Shown: piece by piece, positions 26,386-35,242 of the stretch
How the letters are laid out: each line of letters opens with the position of its first letter
Numbering within the stretch: the stretch's first letter is position 1
From: Oceanicola sp. D3
GTDB taxonomy: Bacteria; Pseudomonadota; Alphaproteobacteria; Rhodobacterales; Rhodobacteraceae
DNA length: 64,000 nt
Direction of reading: 5' to 3'
NCBI RefSeq assembly: GCF_006351965.1
Contig: NZ_CP040932.1
Location: forward strand, 1,860,001 to 1,924,000
Notes under the pieces: model-generated
Databases searched by the model: none
Told to the model about the DNA's origin: nothing
What the model saw: only the letters and a program-made list of their open reading frames with translations
Made by a program: the position numbers and the translations under genes

Positions 26386-27615
26386 CTATGCCTCTTTCGG
26401 GCGCATCACCAGCCAGATCAGCGCGCCGCCCGCGAGCACGAGGAAGGGGGCCATGGCGAAGTTGACCGCCGTCCAACCGGCCTGCGCCGAGCCGCCCGAG
26501 CAGTTCATCAGCCCGCCGGACGCGAGGGAGGCCAGGGTGACACCGCCGAAGACGATCAGGTCATTCAGCCCCTGCATCCGCCCGCGCTCGTGGGGCGCAT
26601 GGGCCCCGGCGAGCATGGAGGTGGCGCCGATGAAGCCGAAGTTCCAGCCAAGGCCGAGCAGCACGAGGGCCACGAAGAACTGTTCGAGCTCGACGCCCGA
26701 CAGCCCTACAGCCCCGGCGGCCGCGAGGATCACCAGCCCAATGGCCATGATCTTCTCTACACCGAAGCGCGCGATCAGGTGGCCGGTGAAGAAGGAGGGC
26801 GCGAACATCGCCAGCACGTGAGCGGTGACAACATTGGCGGCATCCCCGGTTTCAAAACCGCAGCCCACGACGGCAAGCGGCGTCGAGGTCATCACGAGGT
26901 TCATCAGCGCATAGCTGACCATGGCGCAGATCACCGCCACCGCGATGCGGGGCGTTTTCAGCAGTTCCATCCGGCTCCGGCCCTTGGGCGCGTCATGGGC
27001 GGGGATCGGGGGGCGGGGGATGTCGAGGAAGAGAAACAGCAGCGAGCCGACGATGTTGACGGCGATCACCGCGGCATAGGTGCCAAGGAAGGGGATGACA
27101 TAGGCCTCGGCGGTGAACTTCACGATCTGCGGGCCGATGATGGCCGAGGCCAGCCCACCGGCCATGACGTAGGAGATGGCCTTGGGGCGGAAGGCGTCTG
27201 ACGCGGTATCGGCGGCGGCAAAACGATAAAAGCCCTGCGCCGACATGTAGATGCCTGTCAGCAGCGAGCCGGCGAGGAAGATGTAGAAGTTCTGCGCATA
27301 GAGCCCATAGGCCCCGATGGCGCCGCCGGCGGCTCCGCCGAAGGCCCCAGCCCAGAACCCCGCGCGCCGCCCGTAGCGCTGCATCAGCGCCGAAAGCGGC
27401 GTGGCCGAGAGCATGGAGCCGAGCACGATGAGCGAGATCGGCAGGGTGGCGAAGCAGATGTTGGGAGCAAGGCTTTGGCCCGCAAGCCCGCCGATGGTGA
27501 AAATCATCGGCATCTGGCTGCCAAGGATCGCCTGCGCGGCCACCAGCACGGCGACGTTGCGGCGGGCCTTGCTGTCGTCGGCGGGGGCGGGCGGGGTATC
27601 GGCGGAGGTGCTCAT
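26386..27615 (-). CDS. major facilitator superfamily transporter
   Basis: 409 residues from ATG 27615 with about twelve membrane helices. An MFS loop motif appears as LMQRYGRRAGFWAG near residue 78, and the middle loop (IPRPPIPAHDAPKGR) separates two six-helix halves. The signature resembles metabolite or drug carriers such as those of the YajR or MFS_1 group, but no substrate can be assigned. No ribosome site is obvious, so translation may start on a short or leaderless message. It diverges from cobK. Confidence 0.88.
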   Translation of the reverse strand: MSTSADTPPAPADDSKARRNVAVLVAAQAILGSQMPMIFTIGGLAGQSLAPNICFATLPISLIVLGSMLSATPLSALMQRYGRRAGFWAGAFGGAAGGAIGAYGLYAQNFYIFLAGSLLTGIYMSAQGFYRFAAADTASDAFRPKAISYVMAGGLASAIIGPQIVKFTAEAYVIPFLGTYAAVIAVNIVGSLLFLFLDIPRPPIPAHDAPKGRSRMELLKTPRIAVAVICAMVSYALMNLVMTSTPLAVVGCGFETGDAANVVTAHVLAMFAPSFFTGHLIARFGVEKIMAIGLVILAAAGAVGLSGVELEQFFVALVLLGLGWNFGFIGATSMLAGAHAPHERGRMQGLNDLIVFGGVTLASLASGGLMNCSGGSAQAGWTAVNFAMAPFLVLAGGALIWLVMRPKEA

Positions 27616-27748
27616 GGGCGGTATAGAGCCCAAAGCCGGGGCCTGTGCAAGCGGCGGTGCGCCTGCGCTTTGTTGCCGAATCGGGGATCGGTTGTTGCGC
27701 GGTCAGCCCTTGGCCCGAGCAGCGGCGGGGCCTATGGTTTGGGCGGTT

Positions 27749-28498
27749 ATGACACGGGATGGGGCAAAGAAGATCCTGCTGCTTGCTGGCAGCGGTGAGA
27801 GCCGGGCGCTGGGCCAGGCGCTGGCTTGGCGCGACGATTTTGATGTCGACATCCGGTTGGCCCGCCAGATGCGTGGGCGAGACTTTCCTGTGCCCGCCAC
27901 GCTTGGCGGCTTTGGCGGCGACGAGGGCTTTCGGCGCTACCTTGAGGAGACGCAGCCCGATGCGGTGGTGGATGCCACACATCCCTATGCCGAAGCGGTC
28001 AGCCTGCGCACGGCGAGAATTGCCGGTGATCTGGGCCTGCCGCTGCTGCACTTTGAGCGCCCGCCCTGGGAGGCCCGGCCCGGCGATGACTGGGTGGAGA
28101 TTGCCGCTCCCGAAGCGTGCAGCGCGTTGATCCCGCAGAATGCCTGCGTTTTCCTTGGAACCGGGCGAGCCGGGCTGGAGCGCTTTGCTTGCCTTGAGGG
28201 GCGCCGCGTGATCTGCCGTCAACTCGACATGGCCGATGGGCCGTTTCCCTTTGAGGGGGGGGAGTTTTTGCTTTCGGTTCCGCCTTTCACGGCGCAGGCG
28301 GAGATGAAGCTGTTTCAGCGGCTCGGCGTGGATTGGCTGGTGGTGAAGAACGCGGGCGGCGAGGGTGCGCGGCCCAAGCTGGATGCCGCCCGGGCCATGG
28401 GGTTGCCGGTGGCCATGCTGGCCCGCCCGCCAAAGGCGGAAGGGGTGACGCGGGTGGAAACGTTGGAAGCGGCAATGGGCTGGGCCGAGGCGCTGTGA
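27749..28498 (+). CDS. cobK: precorrin-6A/cobalt-precorrin-6A reductase
   Basis: 249 residues from ATG 27749; another in-frame ATG at 27734 is possible. Family features are ILLLAGSGESRALGQAL at the NADPH-binding start, the DAVVDATHPYAEAVS motif (about residue 69), LHFERPPWEARPGDDW, and LVVKNAGGEGARPKLDAAR near the end. The enzyme reduces the macrocycle of precorrin-6A in cobalamin biosynthesis. Its stop overlaps the glycosylase start. No other cob gene is adjacent, so the gene is dispersed from the main cobalamin cluster. Confidence 0.9.
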   Translation: MTRDGAKKILLLAGSGESRALGQALAWRDDFDVDIRLARQMRGRDFPVPATLGGFGGDEGFRRYLEETQPDAVVDATHPYAEAVSLRTARIAGDLGLPLLHFERPPWEARPGDDWVEIAAPEACSALIPQNACVFLGTGRAGLERFACLEGRRVICRQLDMADGPFPFEGGEFLLSVPPFTAQAEMKLFQRLGVDWLVVKNAGGEGARPKLDAARAMGLPVAMLARPPKAEGVTRVETLEAAMGWAEAL

Positions 28499-29133
28499 GT
28501 GCGGGCGTCGGGCGGATCATTGAAACATCTGACTGTGTGGCCGAGGGCGCGGGCTGGCTTGCCGCCCGTTGCCCCCGGTTGGCCCATGCGCTGGAGGCCT
28601 GCGGCGAGGTGCCTCTGCGCCGGAGGGGAGACGGCTTTGAGGCGCTGCTTTCGGCCATTGTCAGCCAGCAGGTGAGCGTGGCCTCTGCGGCGGCGATTTG
28701 GGCGCGGGTGGAGGCCGCGGGCTTTGCACACCCGGGCCGCGTGCGGGCGGCGAGCGACGAGGAGTTGCGCGCGGTGGGCCTTTCGCGCCCCAAGGTGCGC
28801 TATGCCCGGGCGCTGGCGGAAGCGGAGATAGACTATGCCGCGCTGCGGGGTGCGCCTGACGAGGAGGTGGTGGCGGTGCTCACGGAGGTGCCCGGGATCG
28901 GGCGCTGGACGGCGGAGGTTTACGCGATTTTCTCGCTGGGCCGGGCCGATGTGTTTGCCCCCGCCGACCTTGCGTTGCAGGAAGCCGCGCGGATGCTCTA
29001 CGGCCTGCCGGAGCGGCCCTCGGAGAAGGCTTTGCGCGCGCAGGCCGAGGACTGGAGCCCGTGGCGGGCGGTTGCGGCGCGGCTGTTATGGGCCTACTTC
29101 CGGGTGGCGAAACAGCGAGAAGGGATCAGGTAG
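28495..29133 (+). CDS. DNA-3-methyladenine glycosylase II-type base-excision glycosylase (AlkA family)
   Basis: 212 residues with a GTG start overlapping the cobK stop. It has the helix-hairpin-helix core: VSQQVSVASAAAIW, LSRPKVRYARALAEA, and the hairpin LTEVPGIGRWTAEVY, followed by FAPADLALQEAARM with the catalytic aspartate (Asp158). Such enzymes excise alkylated purines from DNA. The AlkA N-terminal domain is absent, so it is a short bacterial form. It sits between cobK and an esterase gene with no gap. Confidence 0.88.
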   Translation: MSAGVGRIIETSDCVAEGAGWLAARCPRLAHALEACGEVPLRRRGDGFEALLSAIVSQQVSVASAAAIWARVEAAGFAHPGRVRAASDEELRAVGLSRPKVRYARALAEAEIDYAALRGAPDEEVVAVLTEVPGIGRWTAEVYAIFSLGRADVFAPADLALQEAARMLYGLPERPSEKALRAQAEDWSPWRAVAARLLWAYFRVAKQREGIR

Positions 29134-29805
29134 ATGGCGCCGAGAGAGCTGAAGGTGGGGCGGGTTGAGCCGCAGTCGGGTGAGGTTAAGCAGGTGGTGA
29201 TCTTCCTGCACGGCTACGGGGCCGATGGGAATGACCTGCTTGGGCTGGCCCAGCCGCTGGGGGCGCATATGCCCGACACGCTCTTCCTGGCGCCCGACGC
29301 GCCGGAGCCCTGCCGCAACAATCCGATGGGGTTTCAGTGGTTTCCGATCCCGATGATGGATGGGTCCAGTGCGGCGGAAGCGGGTGCGAGCATGGCGCAG
29401 TCGGTGGAAGATCTGAACGCCTTTCTCGATGGCGTACTTGAGGCCGAGGGGGTGACGCCCGATCAGGTGGCGCTCATTGGCTTTTCGCAGGGCACGATGA
29501 TGAGCCTGCACGTCGCCCCGCGCCGGGATTCGCCATTTGCCGGCGTGGTTGGCTTCTCTGGTCGCCTGCTGGAGCCGGAGCGGCTGAAGGCGGAGATGAA
29601 GAGCAGCTTCCCGGTGCTCCTGGCCCATGGCGATCAGGATCCGCTGGTGCCTTTTGAGAGCATGGGGCTGGCGGCGGATGCGCTGAAGGCGGCGGGCTTT
29701 CCGGTGTATACCTTCACCATGGAGGGCACGCCTCACGGCATCGCGCCCGAGGGCCTGAGTCAGGCCTTCGCCTTCCTGCGGGAGTTTCTGTTGAAGGATG
29801 GATAA
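29134..29805 (+). CDS. phospholipase/carboxylesterase-type alpha/beta hydrolase
   Basis: 223 residues starting directly after the glycosylase stop. The catalytic serine lies in GFSQGTMMSLH, the acid in HGDQDPLVPFESM and the histidine in GTPHGIAPEG near the end. The FLHGYGADGNDLLGLA oxyanion segment is present. It is a cytoplasmic single-domain esterase of the YpfH/EstB type, able to hydrolyse short acyl esters or thioesters; the natural substrate is unknown. Operonic with cobK and the glycosylase. Confidence 0.9.
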   Translation: MAPRELKVGRVEPQSGEVKQVVIFLHGYGADGNDLLGLAQPLGAHMPDTLFLAPDAPEPCRNNPMGFQWFPIPMMDGSSAAEAGASMAQSVEDLNAFLDGVLEAEGVTPDQVALIGFSQGTMMSLHVAPRRDSPFAGVVGFSGRLLEPERLKAEMKSSFPVLLAHGDQDPLVPFESMGLAADALKAAGFPVYTFTMEGTPHGIAPEGLSQAFAFLREFLLKDG

Positions 29806-29820
29806 GACGACGGTCCTCGA

Positions 29821-30678
29821 ATGGCGGGACAAGTGCCGCCCTACGCGGTGAGGCCGCCCGCCGCTCTGCTCGAGCTATTCGAAGTCACCTCTCCCGAGTT
29901 CGTCACCGAGACCGCCATTGCCCGGGTCTGGCGGGTGCGGCGGGGCAGAGGGCTGGCGGCGCTGAAGGTTTGGCATGATCCCGGAATGGCGAACGAAGCG
30001 GGCGGGGTGGAGTATCTGTCGATCCGCCGTCAGCACGGTGCGGTGCGTCTCTTTGCCCGTGCGGAGGGCGCGGTGCTGATGGAGTGGCTCGACGGGCCGT
30101 CGCTTGGTGATCTGGTGCGCGCTGGGCGTGACGGGGAAGCAACGGGGCTGCTGGCGCAGGTGGCCTCGCGGCTTTGGCGGCAGCCGACGGTGTGGCCCGG
30201 GGCGCGGGTTGTTAGCGAGGAGGACTGGTGCCGGGCGCTGTTTGCGCTGGAGTTCGGCCCGGCGCTGGGCGCGGAAGATCGGGCGGCGGTGGAGCGGGCG
30301 CGGGGGCTGATGCGGCGGCTTATGGAGGGCGCGGGGGACCACATCGCTCTGCATGGGGATTTGCACCATGACAACGTGAAGGATGGCCCGCGTGGCTGGA
30401 CGGCCTTTGATGCGAAAGGGATCGTGGGGCCGCGGGCCTTTGACCTTGCCAATGCGTTTCGCAATCCGAAGGGGGCGGAGGCGCTCATTGCCGATCCGGC
30501 GCGAGCGCGGGCTTTGGCGGCGGTGTTTGCTCCGGCAGCGGGGGTGAGCGAGGCGGAAATGCTGGGCTGGGCGGCGGCGAAGGTGGCGCTTTCGATCTCG
30601 TGGCGGGCGCAGGGGCGGCTGGACGCGGACGGGGAATTGGGGCTGTTGCGGATGTTTCTGGAATTGGCAGGGGCGTGA
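29821..30678 (+). CDS. aminoglycoside/hydroxyurea-type phosphotransferase-like protein
   Basis: 285 residues. It has a kinase-like fold: a GLAALKVWHDP substrate/ATP lysine near residue 43, the catalytic loop HGDLHHDNVKDG (about 178-189) and the metal-binding segment FDAKGIVGPRAFDLANAF. This is the APH(6)/hydroxyurea-kinase pattern (PF04655-like). Homology does not show resistance; many such chromosomal proteins are metabolic kinases. It follows the esterase on the same strand. Start ATG 29821 has no clear ribosome site and could be later. Confidence 0.78.
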   Translation: MAGQVPPYAVRPPAALLELFEVTSPEFVTETAIARVWRVRRGRGLAALKVWHDPGMANEAGGVEYLSIRRQHGAVRLFARAEGAVLMEWLDGPSLGDLVRAGRDGEATGLLAQVASRLWRQPTVWPGARVVSEEDWCRALFALEFGPALGAEDRAAVERARGLMRRLMEGAGDHIALHGDLHHDNVKDGPRGWTAFDAKGIVGPRAFDLANAFRNPKGAEALIADPARARALAAVFAPAAGVSEAEMLGWAAAKVALSISWRAQGRLDADGELGLLRMFLELAGA

Positions 30679-30680
30679 TG

Positions 30681-30710
30681 GTGGGCAGATTCCCCACCCT
30701 ACGGTGGGGT
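30681..30710 (+). repeat. short dispersed repeat, copy 2
   Basis: GTGGGCAGATTCCCCACCC and then TACGGTGGGGT lies just after the kinase gene; GTGGGG and CCCCAC arms can pair. Similar to 5661-5682 and 55303-55330. Confidence 0.45.
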
Positions 30711-30772
30711 TGAGTTGGGCTTGGGCTTTGGCGCGCTGGGTGCGGCATTGCAGCAAACAAGGTGCGGCTGGC

Positions 30773-30821
30773 TGTGGATAACTGTCACGCCCCTGTCACG
30801 GAATCGGGCCATTTATCCAAC
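30773..30821. promoter_or_regulatory. DnaA-box-like pair upstream of the HNH gene
   Basis: TGTGGATAA at 30773-30781 is the complement of the perfect DnaA box TTATCCACA. A weaker match TTATCCAAC lies on the other strand at 30813-30821. Between them is a direct repeat of CTGTCACG (30782-30800). No origin-type AT-rich stretch is obvious, so a regulatory role before the HNH gene is more likely than an origin. Confidence 0.35.
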
Positions 30822-30937
30822 ACACACCGCATGTTGCGGGGGTTGCGCGGGGTAAAACCCCAGATATAGTCGGGGAAAGACTCACAGAGCGCGAGACGCA
30901 GGCAACGACAGGCAGACGAGCACGGAGAGACGGCACG

Positions 30938-31522
30938 ATGGACGGTGACTTCAGGACGACTTTCGTCAGGGAACCCACAAACCTCAAACACCACCCCGCA
31001 TTGGTGCTGAACGCCGATTACCGTCCGCTCTCTTACTATCCGCTTTCTCTCTGGCCGTGGCAGGAGGCCATCAAGGCGGCCTGGCTCGACAGGGTGAGTA
31101 TCATCGCCGAATATGACGAGGTGGTGCGAAGTCCCTCAACCGAGATCAGGATCCCCTCCGTCGTCGTTCTCAAAGACTATGTAAAACCCCAAAAGCGCGT
31201 GGCCTTCACGCGCTTTAATTTGTTTTTGAGGGACGAATTTCGCTGTCAGTACTGCGGGGCGAAGGGGGATTTGACCTTTGACCATGTGGTGCCGCGGGCC
31301 CGGGGTGGGCGCACCAGCTGGGAAAACGTGGTGGCCGCATGTGCACCCTGCAACCTGCGCAAGGGCTCGCGCCAGCTTGCGCAGACCGGGATGAGCCTGC
31401 GCAAGCCGCCCCGCCCGCCCAGCGCGGGGGAGTTGATGAACATGGGCCGCCGCTTCCCGCCGGGCTATCTGCACGACAGCTGGGTGGACTACCTGTATTG
31501 GGATGCCGAACTGGAGGCGTGA
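30938..31522 (+). CDS. HNH endonuclease family protein
   Basis: 194 residues, soluble. The zinc/HNH core runs CQYCG (about residue 102), DLTFDHVVPRARGG, then NVVAACAPCNLRKGS, that is CxxC, the catalytic His, Asn, and a second CxxC. The N-terminus (LVLNADYRPLSYYPLSLWPW) is typical of the widespread alphaproteobacterial chromosomal HNH protein. A role in DNA metabolism is inferred from the domain; the target is unknown. The promoter region contains DnaA-box-like sites. Confidence 0.9.
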   Translation: MDGDFRTTFVREPTNLKHHPALVLNADYRPLSYYPLSLWPWQEAIKAAWLDRVSIIAEYDEVVRSPSTEIRIPSVVVLKDYVKPQKRVAFTRFNLFLRDEFRCQYCGAKGDLTFDHVVPRARGGRTSWENVVAACAPCNLRKGSRQLAQTGMSLRKPPRPPSAGELMNMGRRFPPGYLHDSWVDYLYWDAELEA

Positions 31523-31543
31523 GGCCCGCAGCGCGGCCCTTCG

Positions 31544-32926
31544 CTATTGCGCCTTTGGAAAGTCCCGCTCGAAGAGCTTCAACTGCGAGCGGAAAATCAC
31601 CAAGGCTTCGTCCATCAGCGCGGCGTCGATGCCGGGCCGCAGCGGCAAGCTCATGATTTGCGTCAGCCGCTTGTCTTCCTCCGACCAGACCGCCTTGCAG
31701 CAGAAGCTGCGGGCCGTGTAGCGCGCGATGGCTTCGTCGGCTGGTTTCTCGAGAAGCCGCCGCGAGGAGGTTAGCAACAGGAAGCGGCAGCCTGCCGGGT
31801 CTTTCTCGTTCTTGCAGCCTTGGTAATAGATCAGGATCAGGCCACCCCTGCCGGGTACGCGGATCACGTGGTGGCCCCCGCTTTTGACGGCGGCGGCATC
31901 GCTTCCGAGCGCGCGGATCAGCTGCGCCACATCCTCCGGCTTGCGCACCGTCTGCTCAAGCGGATCGGGCGCGGGCGGGGCCTCGGCGAGGGCCGTGGAC
32001 AGCTCGGTGATGTAGCGGTGGAAGGTGGCGAGGTTGGCCTTTAGCCGCTCTGGATCCTCGGCCATTTCGGGCCAGACATCGGTGTTGATTGTCACCACCC
32101 GCAGGTTGGCTCGCACGTTGTAGGGCAGCTCGGTGTCGCTGATGAAGGCAAACTGCCCATCGTCGTAGATCGCGTTGAACTCCGGCCCGGTCAGGCGACC
32201 GGGGTTTTCGACCACGGCTTGTAGGGTGAGGCCGGTGCAGCCCTCGGCCCGGCAGCCGGTGAAGGTGGCGAGGTAGGAGAAGTCTTTGCCGGTGACGAGA
32301 AAGCTCTTTTCGGTCTCGGGCAGGCGTGCGCCGCCTTCGGTGTCGGGCTTCATGGTGGCGTCGAGGGCCGCAAGTGTTTCGGTCAGTGCCTCGGGGCTGA
32401 AGACGGCGGACAAGCTCTTTGACGGGTCGGGGCGCGGGGTGGCGAGCAGCTCTGTGAGCTGCAAGATGCCGTGCCGCCAGCGGCCGATGGCCTCTTCCAA
32501 CGCATCGGGCTCGGAAGATTTGAAGGTGGTTTCGATCCGCAGGCTATCGGCTCGGACGGTTATGCGGTGGTGTAGAGGTGGGGCGCTGAAGGCGCTGTAG
32601 CGGCCCGTGCTCATCTCGGCTCCGAATGCCCTACCATCCAGATTGGCAATATTGGGCAGGATCGAGGTGATGGTGATGCTGGCGCAGCCCGCTTCATCGC
32701 AATCGCCGAACCTCAGGGTGTGCGTGCCTCCTTCCAGCGCCAGCTCATAGGCCGTGATTGTGCCACCGGGGCTTAGGGTGCCTGCGGCGGGGTTGAAGGC
32801 GAGGCCGTGCTTGGCGGCGATGTCGGCGAACCCCTCGGGCAAGGTGGCCGGGGCTGTTTCGGCGGCGAGTGGCGCGGTAAGGAGGAGGGTGAGGACCGTG
32901 GCGGACAGGGTGTGGCGGAGGAACAT
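31544..32926 (-). CDS. exported protein with three YbjN-like repeats and cysteine pairs
   Basis: 460 residues from ATG 32926, with AAGGAAAG upstream. A signal peptide (MFLRHTLSATVLTLLLTAPLAAE) is followed by three copies of a YbjN-like domain: about residues 30-150, 170-310 and 335-460. Each copy carries a cysteine pair at the same place: C76/C81, C225/C230 and C371/C380. The third ends with RSFCCKAVW (C409, C410). The paired-cysteine motif and RS(F/Y)CCK recur in the neighbouring gene at 33063. Exported YbjN-like proteins are of unknown function; the cysteines suggest disulfides or a metal/haem site. Confidence 0.8.
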   Translation of the reverse strand: MFLRHTLSATVLTLLLTAPLAAETAPATLPEGFADIAAKHGLAFNPAAGTLSPGGTITAYELALEGGTHTLRFGDCDEAGCASITITSILPNIANLDGRAFGAEMSTGRYSAFSAPPLHHRITVRADSLRIETTFKSSEPDALEEAIGRWRHGILQLTELLATPRPDPSKSLSAVFSPEALTETLAALDATMKPDTEGGARLPETEKSFLVTGKDFSYLATFTGCRAEGCTGLTLQAVVENPGRLTGPEFNAIYDDGQFAFISDTELPYNVRANLRVVTINTDVWPEMAEDPERLKANLATFHRYITELSTALAEAPPAPDPLEQTVRKPEDVAQLIRALGSDAAAVKSGGHHVIRVPGRGGLILIYYQGCKNEKDPAGCRFLLLTSSRRLLEKPADEAIARYTARSFCCKAVWSEEDKRLTQIMSLPLRPGIDAALMDEALVIFRSQLKLFERDFPKAQ

Positions 32927-33062
32927 GGACTTTCCTTGAATGGCTGGACCGGGCCTGGGCGCACGGTGGGAAGGGTTTGGTTTCAAATCGAGACCGGCGC
33001 GCTGAATGAGTGCTGCCGGTCGGGTCGGTGAGCGGGGCGGGGTGTGTGCCCCCGCCCGTGCC

Positions 33063-33731
33063 TCAGCGCATCAGTTCCTCCAGCGAGAAGCTGCCCACGC
33101 CGACGCCAAGCGAGGGCGGGTTTTTGGGGGCGGAGGCGTCAATGTCGGCCTTGCCGATTCCGAGGCCGGGCGCTTTGGGCGCATCGGCGGGGGCTGCGGG
33201 GGCCGGTGCGGCGGCGGCCGTGCGCGGGCCGCGCTCGTGCCACTCTGTCAGCATTTTGAAGGCGTTCCCGTGCATCGCGTAGACGGTGGCGACGCTTTCA
33301 ACGAAATACTCAACCGTCATCGCTTTGCCGAAGGGCAGGGTCATCGTCATATGCACCTTGCCGGGCGCGGGCTGGATCATTTTGCAGCAATAGGAGCGCT
33401 GGTTGAAATCCTCCATGTCGGCGGCCTCGAAGGCGGTGGGGTAGTTGTAGCGGGTTTCGAGGGTGATGAAGCGGCAGCCCTTGCCCTGGGTGCAACCTTC
33501 GGGGCGCACGATCATCTTGGTGCTTTTGTACTCGGCGAGAAAGGCCCAGGGCGCGTTCATGTCGATCGGCGAAACCTTGAAACCCATTTGGGTGAGGGTG
33601 CCGGTGATATCGGCGACATGGACGGGTGAGGACTGGTCGATCATCGGCGGCGCGGATTGGGCCAAGGCCGGTGATGCCAGCGCGAAGCTGAGCAGCGTGG
33701 CGCGAGACAGGCGGATCAGGGCAGGGGACAT
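33063..33731 (-). CDS. exported single-domain YbjN-like protein with cysteine motifs
   Basis: 222 residues from ATG 33731, with AGGAG six bases upstream; the open frame reaches further upstream but the signal peptide (MSPALIRLSRATLLSFALASPALAQS) fixes the start. One YbjN-like domain has C80/C86 (PEGCTQGKGCRF) and RSYCCKMI (C115, C116), matching repeat 3 of the next gene downstream. The tail is a Pro/Ala-rich linker ending in GVGSFSLEELMR. It is in line with the triple-repeat gene and divergent from the type VI-like operon at 33939. Confidence 0.8.
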   Translation of the reverse strand: MSPALIRLSRATLLSFALASPALAQSAPPMIDQSSPVHVADITGTLTQMGFKVSPIDMNAPWAFLAEYKSTKMIVRPEGCTQGKGCRFITLETRYNYPTAFEAADMEDFNQRSYCCKMIQPAPGKVHMTMTLPFGKAMTVEYFVESVATVYAMHGNAFKMLTEWHERGPRTAAAAPAPAAPADAPKAPGLGIGKADIDASAPKNPPSLGVGVGSFSLEELMR

Positions 33732-33938
33732 GCGGGGCTCCTGTGAATTGGTCATAAAATCAACTTGTTTCAGTATGACCATGGCCCGGCCCTCGGGCAA
33801 CGGCGCAGGTGTGACAAATACGTTCATCTTTGCCTCCGAGACGTTCGGCAAGGGGCGGGATTTGCGCACAAGGGCTTGACCTGCAAGGCAGTTTTTGCCA
33901 CCTCCGGTAGAGCAAATACAGGGATCGAGTGTGCGCGC

Positions 33939-34649
33939 ATGAGTGGAAGAAGTGAGCTTCCGGGGGCGGCAGAGGAACTGGCCGCTCTGATCGAGGCACG
34001 CGGCCCCTTGGAGATGAGGGCGCCGGTCACGGCTGCCGAGATCACCCTGCATGAAGGGCGCGTTGCGCCGATCCTGCTGGACCTTTGGGAGGATCACGGC
34101 GTGGGCGATCTGGCCGACGGCGGCTTGCGGCTATGCGTGCCCGGCGAGCTGCGCAGCGCGGTTGACAAGCTCTTTTCCGGCGACCCGGATTTCAGCCTTC
34201 CCGAAGAGCGTCGGGTGGATGTGCATGCCTTCGCTCATACCGCCTTCGGCAACCTTTTCCTGTGGAGCGAGCGCCACTGGCTGATCTATGTTGATGTCGT
34301 GCAGGGCCTTGTAGAGGCGCCTTTTCTGCACCGCCCCGAGAGCCGCAGACAGCCCGACCGGGTGGCGCTGGACTGGGGGCTGGCCGCCGAGGGTCCGCTG
34401 CTGGACATGGTTGATAGCGGAGGACAGCCGATGCTGGAGCGCGCGCAGGAGGCCTTTGACCCTTTGCCGCGCATGGTGATCTATGCGCCCGGCGCGGCGG
34501 CCAGCGCGGAGCCGATCCCGGACTTTGAAGATCTTTACGCGGCCCATTACCCGGAGTGGCTGGAGGAGCGGGCGGCTTCGAAGGTGTGGTATCTGTCGGA
34601 TATGGCGACGCGGCGGTTCAACATTCGTGAAATCGGGGCAGCCGCATGA
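33939..34649 (+). CDS. GAD-like/DUF1851 domain protein, candidate type VI immunity or accessory protein
   Basis: 236 residues from ATG 33939. Sequence such as ILLDLWEDHGVGDLADGGLRLCVP, then HAFAHTAFGNLFLWSERHWLIYVD and AQEAFDPLPRMVIYAPG matches the GAD-like plus DUF1851 (T6SS immunity-type) arrangement. Soluble, no signal peptide. It is first of three overlapping genes leading to a Tle-type phospholipase, so it most likely protects the producer or helps load the effector; the DUF2931-like gene is the other immunity candidate. Confidence 0.75.
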   Translation: MSGRSELPGAAEELAALIEARGPLEMRAPVTAAEITLHEGRVAPILLDLWEDHGVGDLADGGLRLCVPGELRSAVDKLFSGDPDFSLPEERRVDVHAFAHTAFGNLFLWSERHWLIYVDVVQGLVEAPFLHRPESRRQPDRVALDWGLAAEGPLLDMVDSGGQPMLERAQEAFDPLPRMVIYAPGAAASAEPIPDFEDLYAAHYPEWLEERAASKVWYLSDMATRRFNIREIGAAA

Positions 34650-35242
34650 GCCGCCGGGCCGCACGCCTGACGCGCGCCGCCGCTGCGTTGGCCGTGGCAC
34701 TGCTGGCGGGGTGCCTGGGAGGCGCGGCGCCTTCCGAAATCGAGCTGACGCGCGGCACCTATCGCGCCACGCCCGCCTATTTCACCGAAGTTTCGCTAGA
34801 CGGCGGGCAATACCTGCCGCTCCCCAGTGCGATGGCGGGCCATGCTGATGAGATGGAGCCGCGCACGCAGAACTCGATGTATCTCGGCTGGCGCGGTGGC
34901 AGCGGCAAGGTGCCGGTGCGGGTGAGCTGGGTGGAGCTGTTGAGCGGGCGGGCTTGGGTGGCAGAGACCGCCGTGGACATGGGCGCGCTGGAGCGCAGCG
35001 CTTCGGGTGCGGCGCGGATCGGGGTGATCGTTGGGCCGAACGGGCTGCTGCTGGTGGCCAGTGACCCGCTGCCGACCGAGGGCGGGCCACGAAACCTTGC
35101 CCGCACCTGCGGCAAGCGCGCGCCGGACAACGACCGCGATCTGCGGGCCGAGACCGGCAGCGAGCCGAAACTCGCGCGCCTGTTCAGCTATAGCTACCCG
35201 CCCGTCCCCGAGACCACTGAATGCCCGGAGCCTGCCCGATGA
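34646..35242 (+). CDS. DUF2931-like lipoprotein, candidate immunity protein for the phospholipase
   Basis: 198 residues. The ATG overlaps the previous stop (ATGA). It has a lipoprotein signal with lipobox ALLAGC (about residue 23), so it is anchored in a membrane facing the periplasm, the place where a Tle-type phospholipase acts. The body (DEMEPRTQNSMYLGWRGGSGKVPVRVSWVELLSG) fits DUF2931 proteins, which often accompany DUF2235 effectors. It overlaps the effector gene by four bases. Confidence 0.75.
   Translation: MSRRAARLTRAAAALAVALLAGCLGGAAPSEIELTRGTYRATPAYFTEVSLDGGQYLPLPSAMAGHADEMEPRTQNSMYLGWRGGSGKVPVRVSWVELLSGRAWVAETAVDMGALERSASGAARIGVIVGPNGLLLVASDPLPTEGGPRNLARTCGKRAPDNDRDLRAETGSEPKLARLFSYSYPPVPETTECPEPAR

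Noticed and set aside
29821-30678. Antibiotic resistance gene
   Set aside because: The kinase has the APH/hydroxyurea-kinase pattern, but this alone does not show resistance; it sits in a metabolic and repair gene run.
30773-30821. Replication origin
   Set aside because: Only two DnaA-like boxes, no AT-rich unwinding region and no dnaA/gyrB/parAB neighbours.
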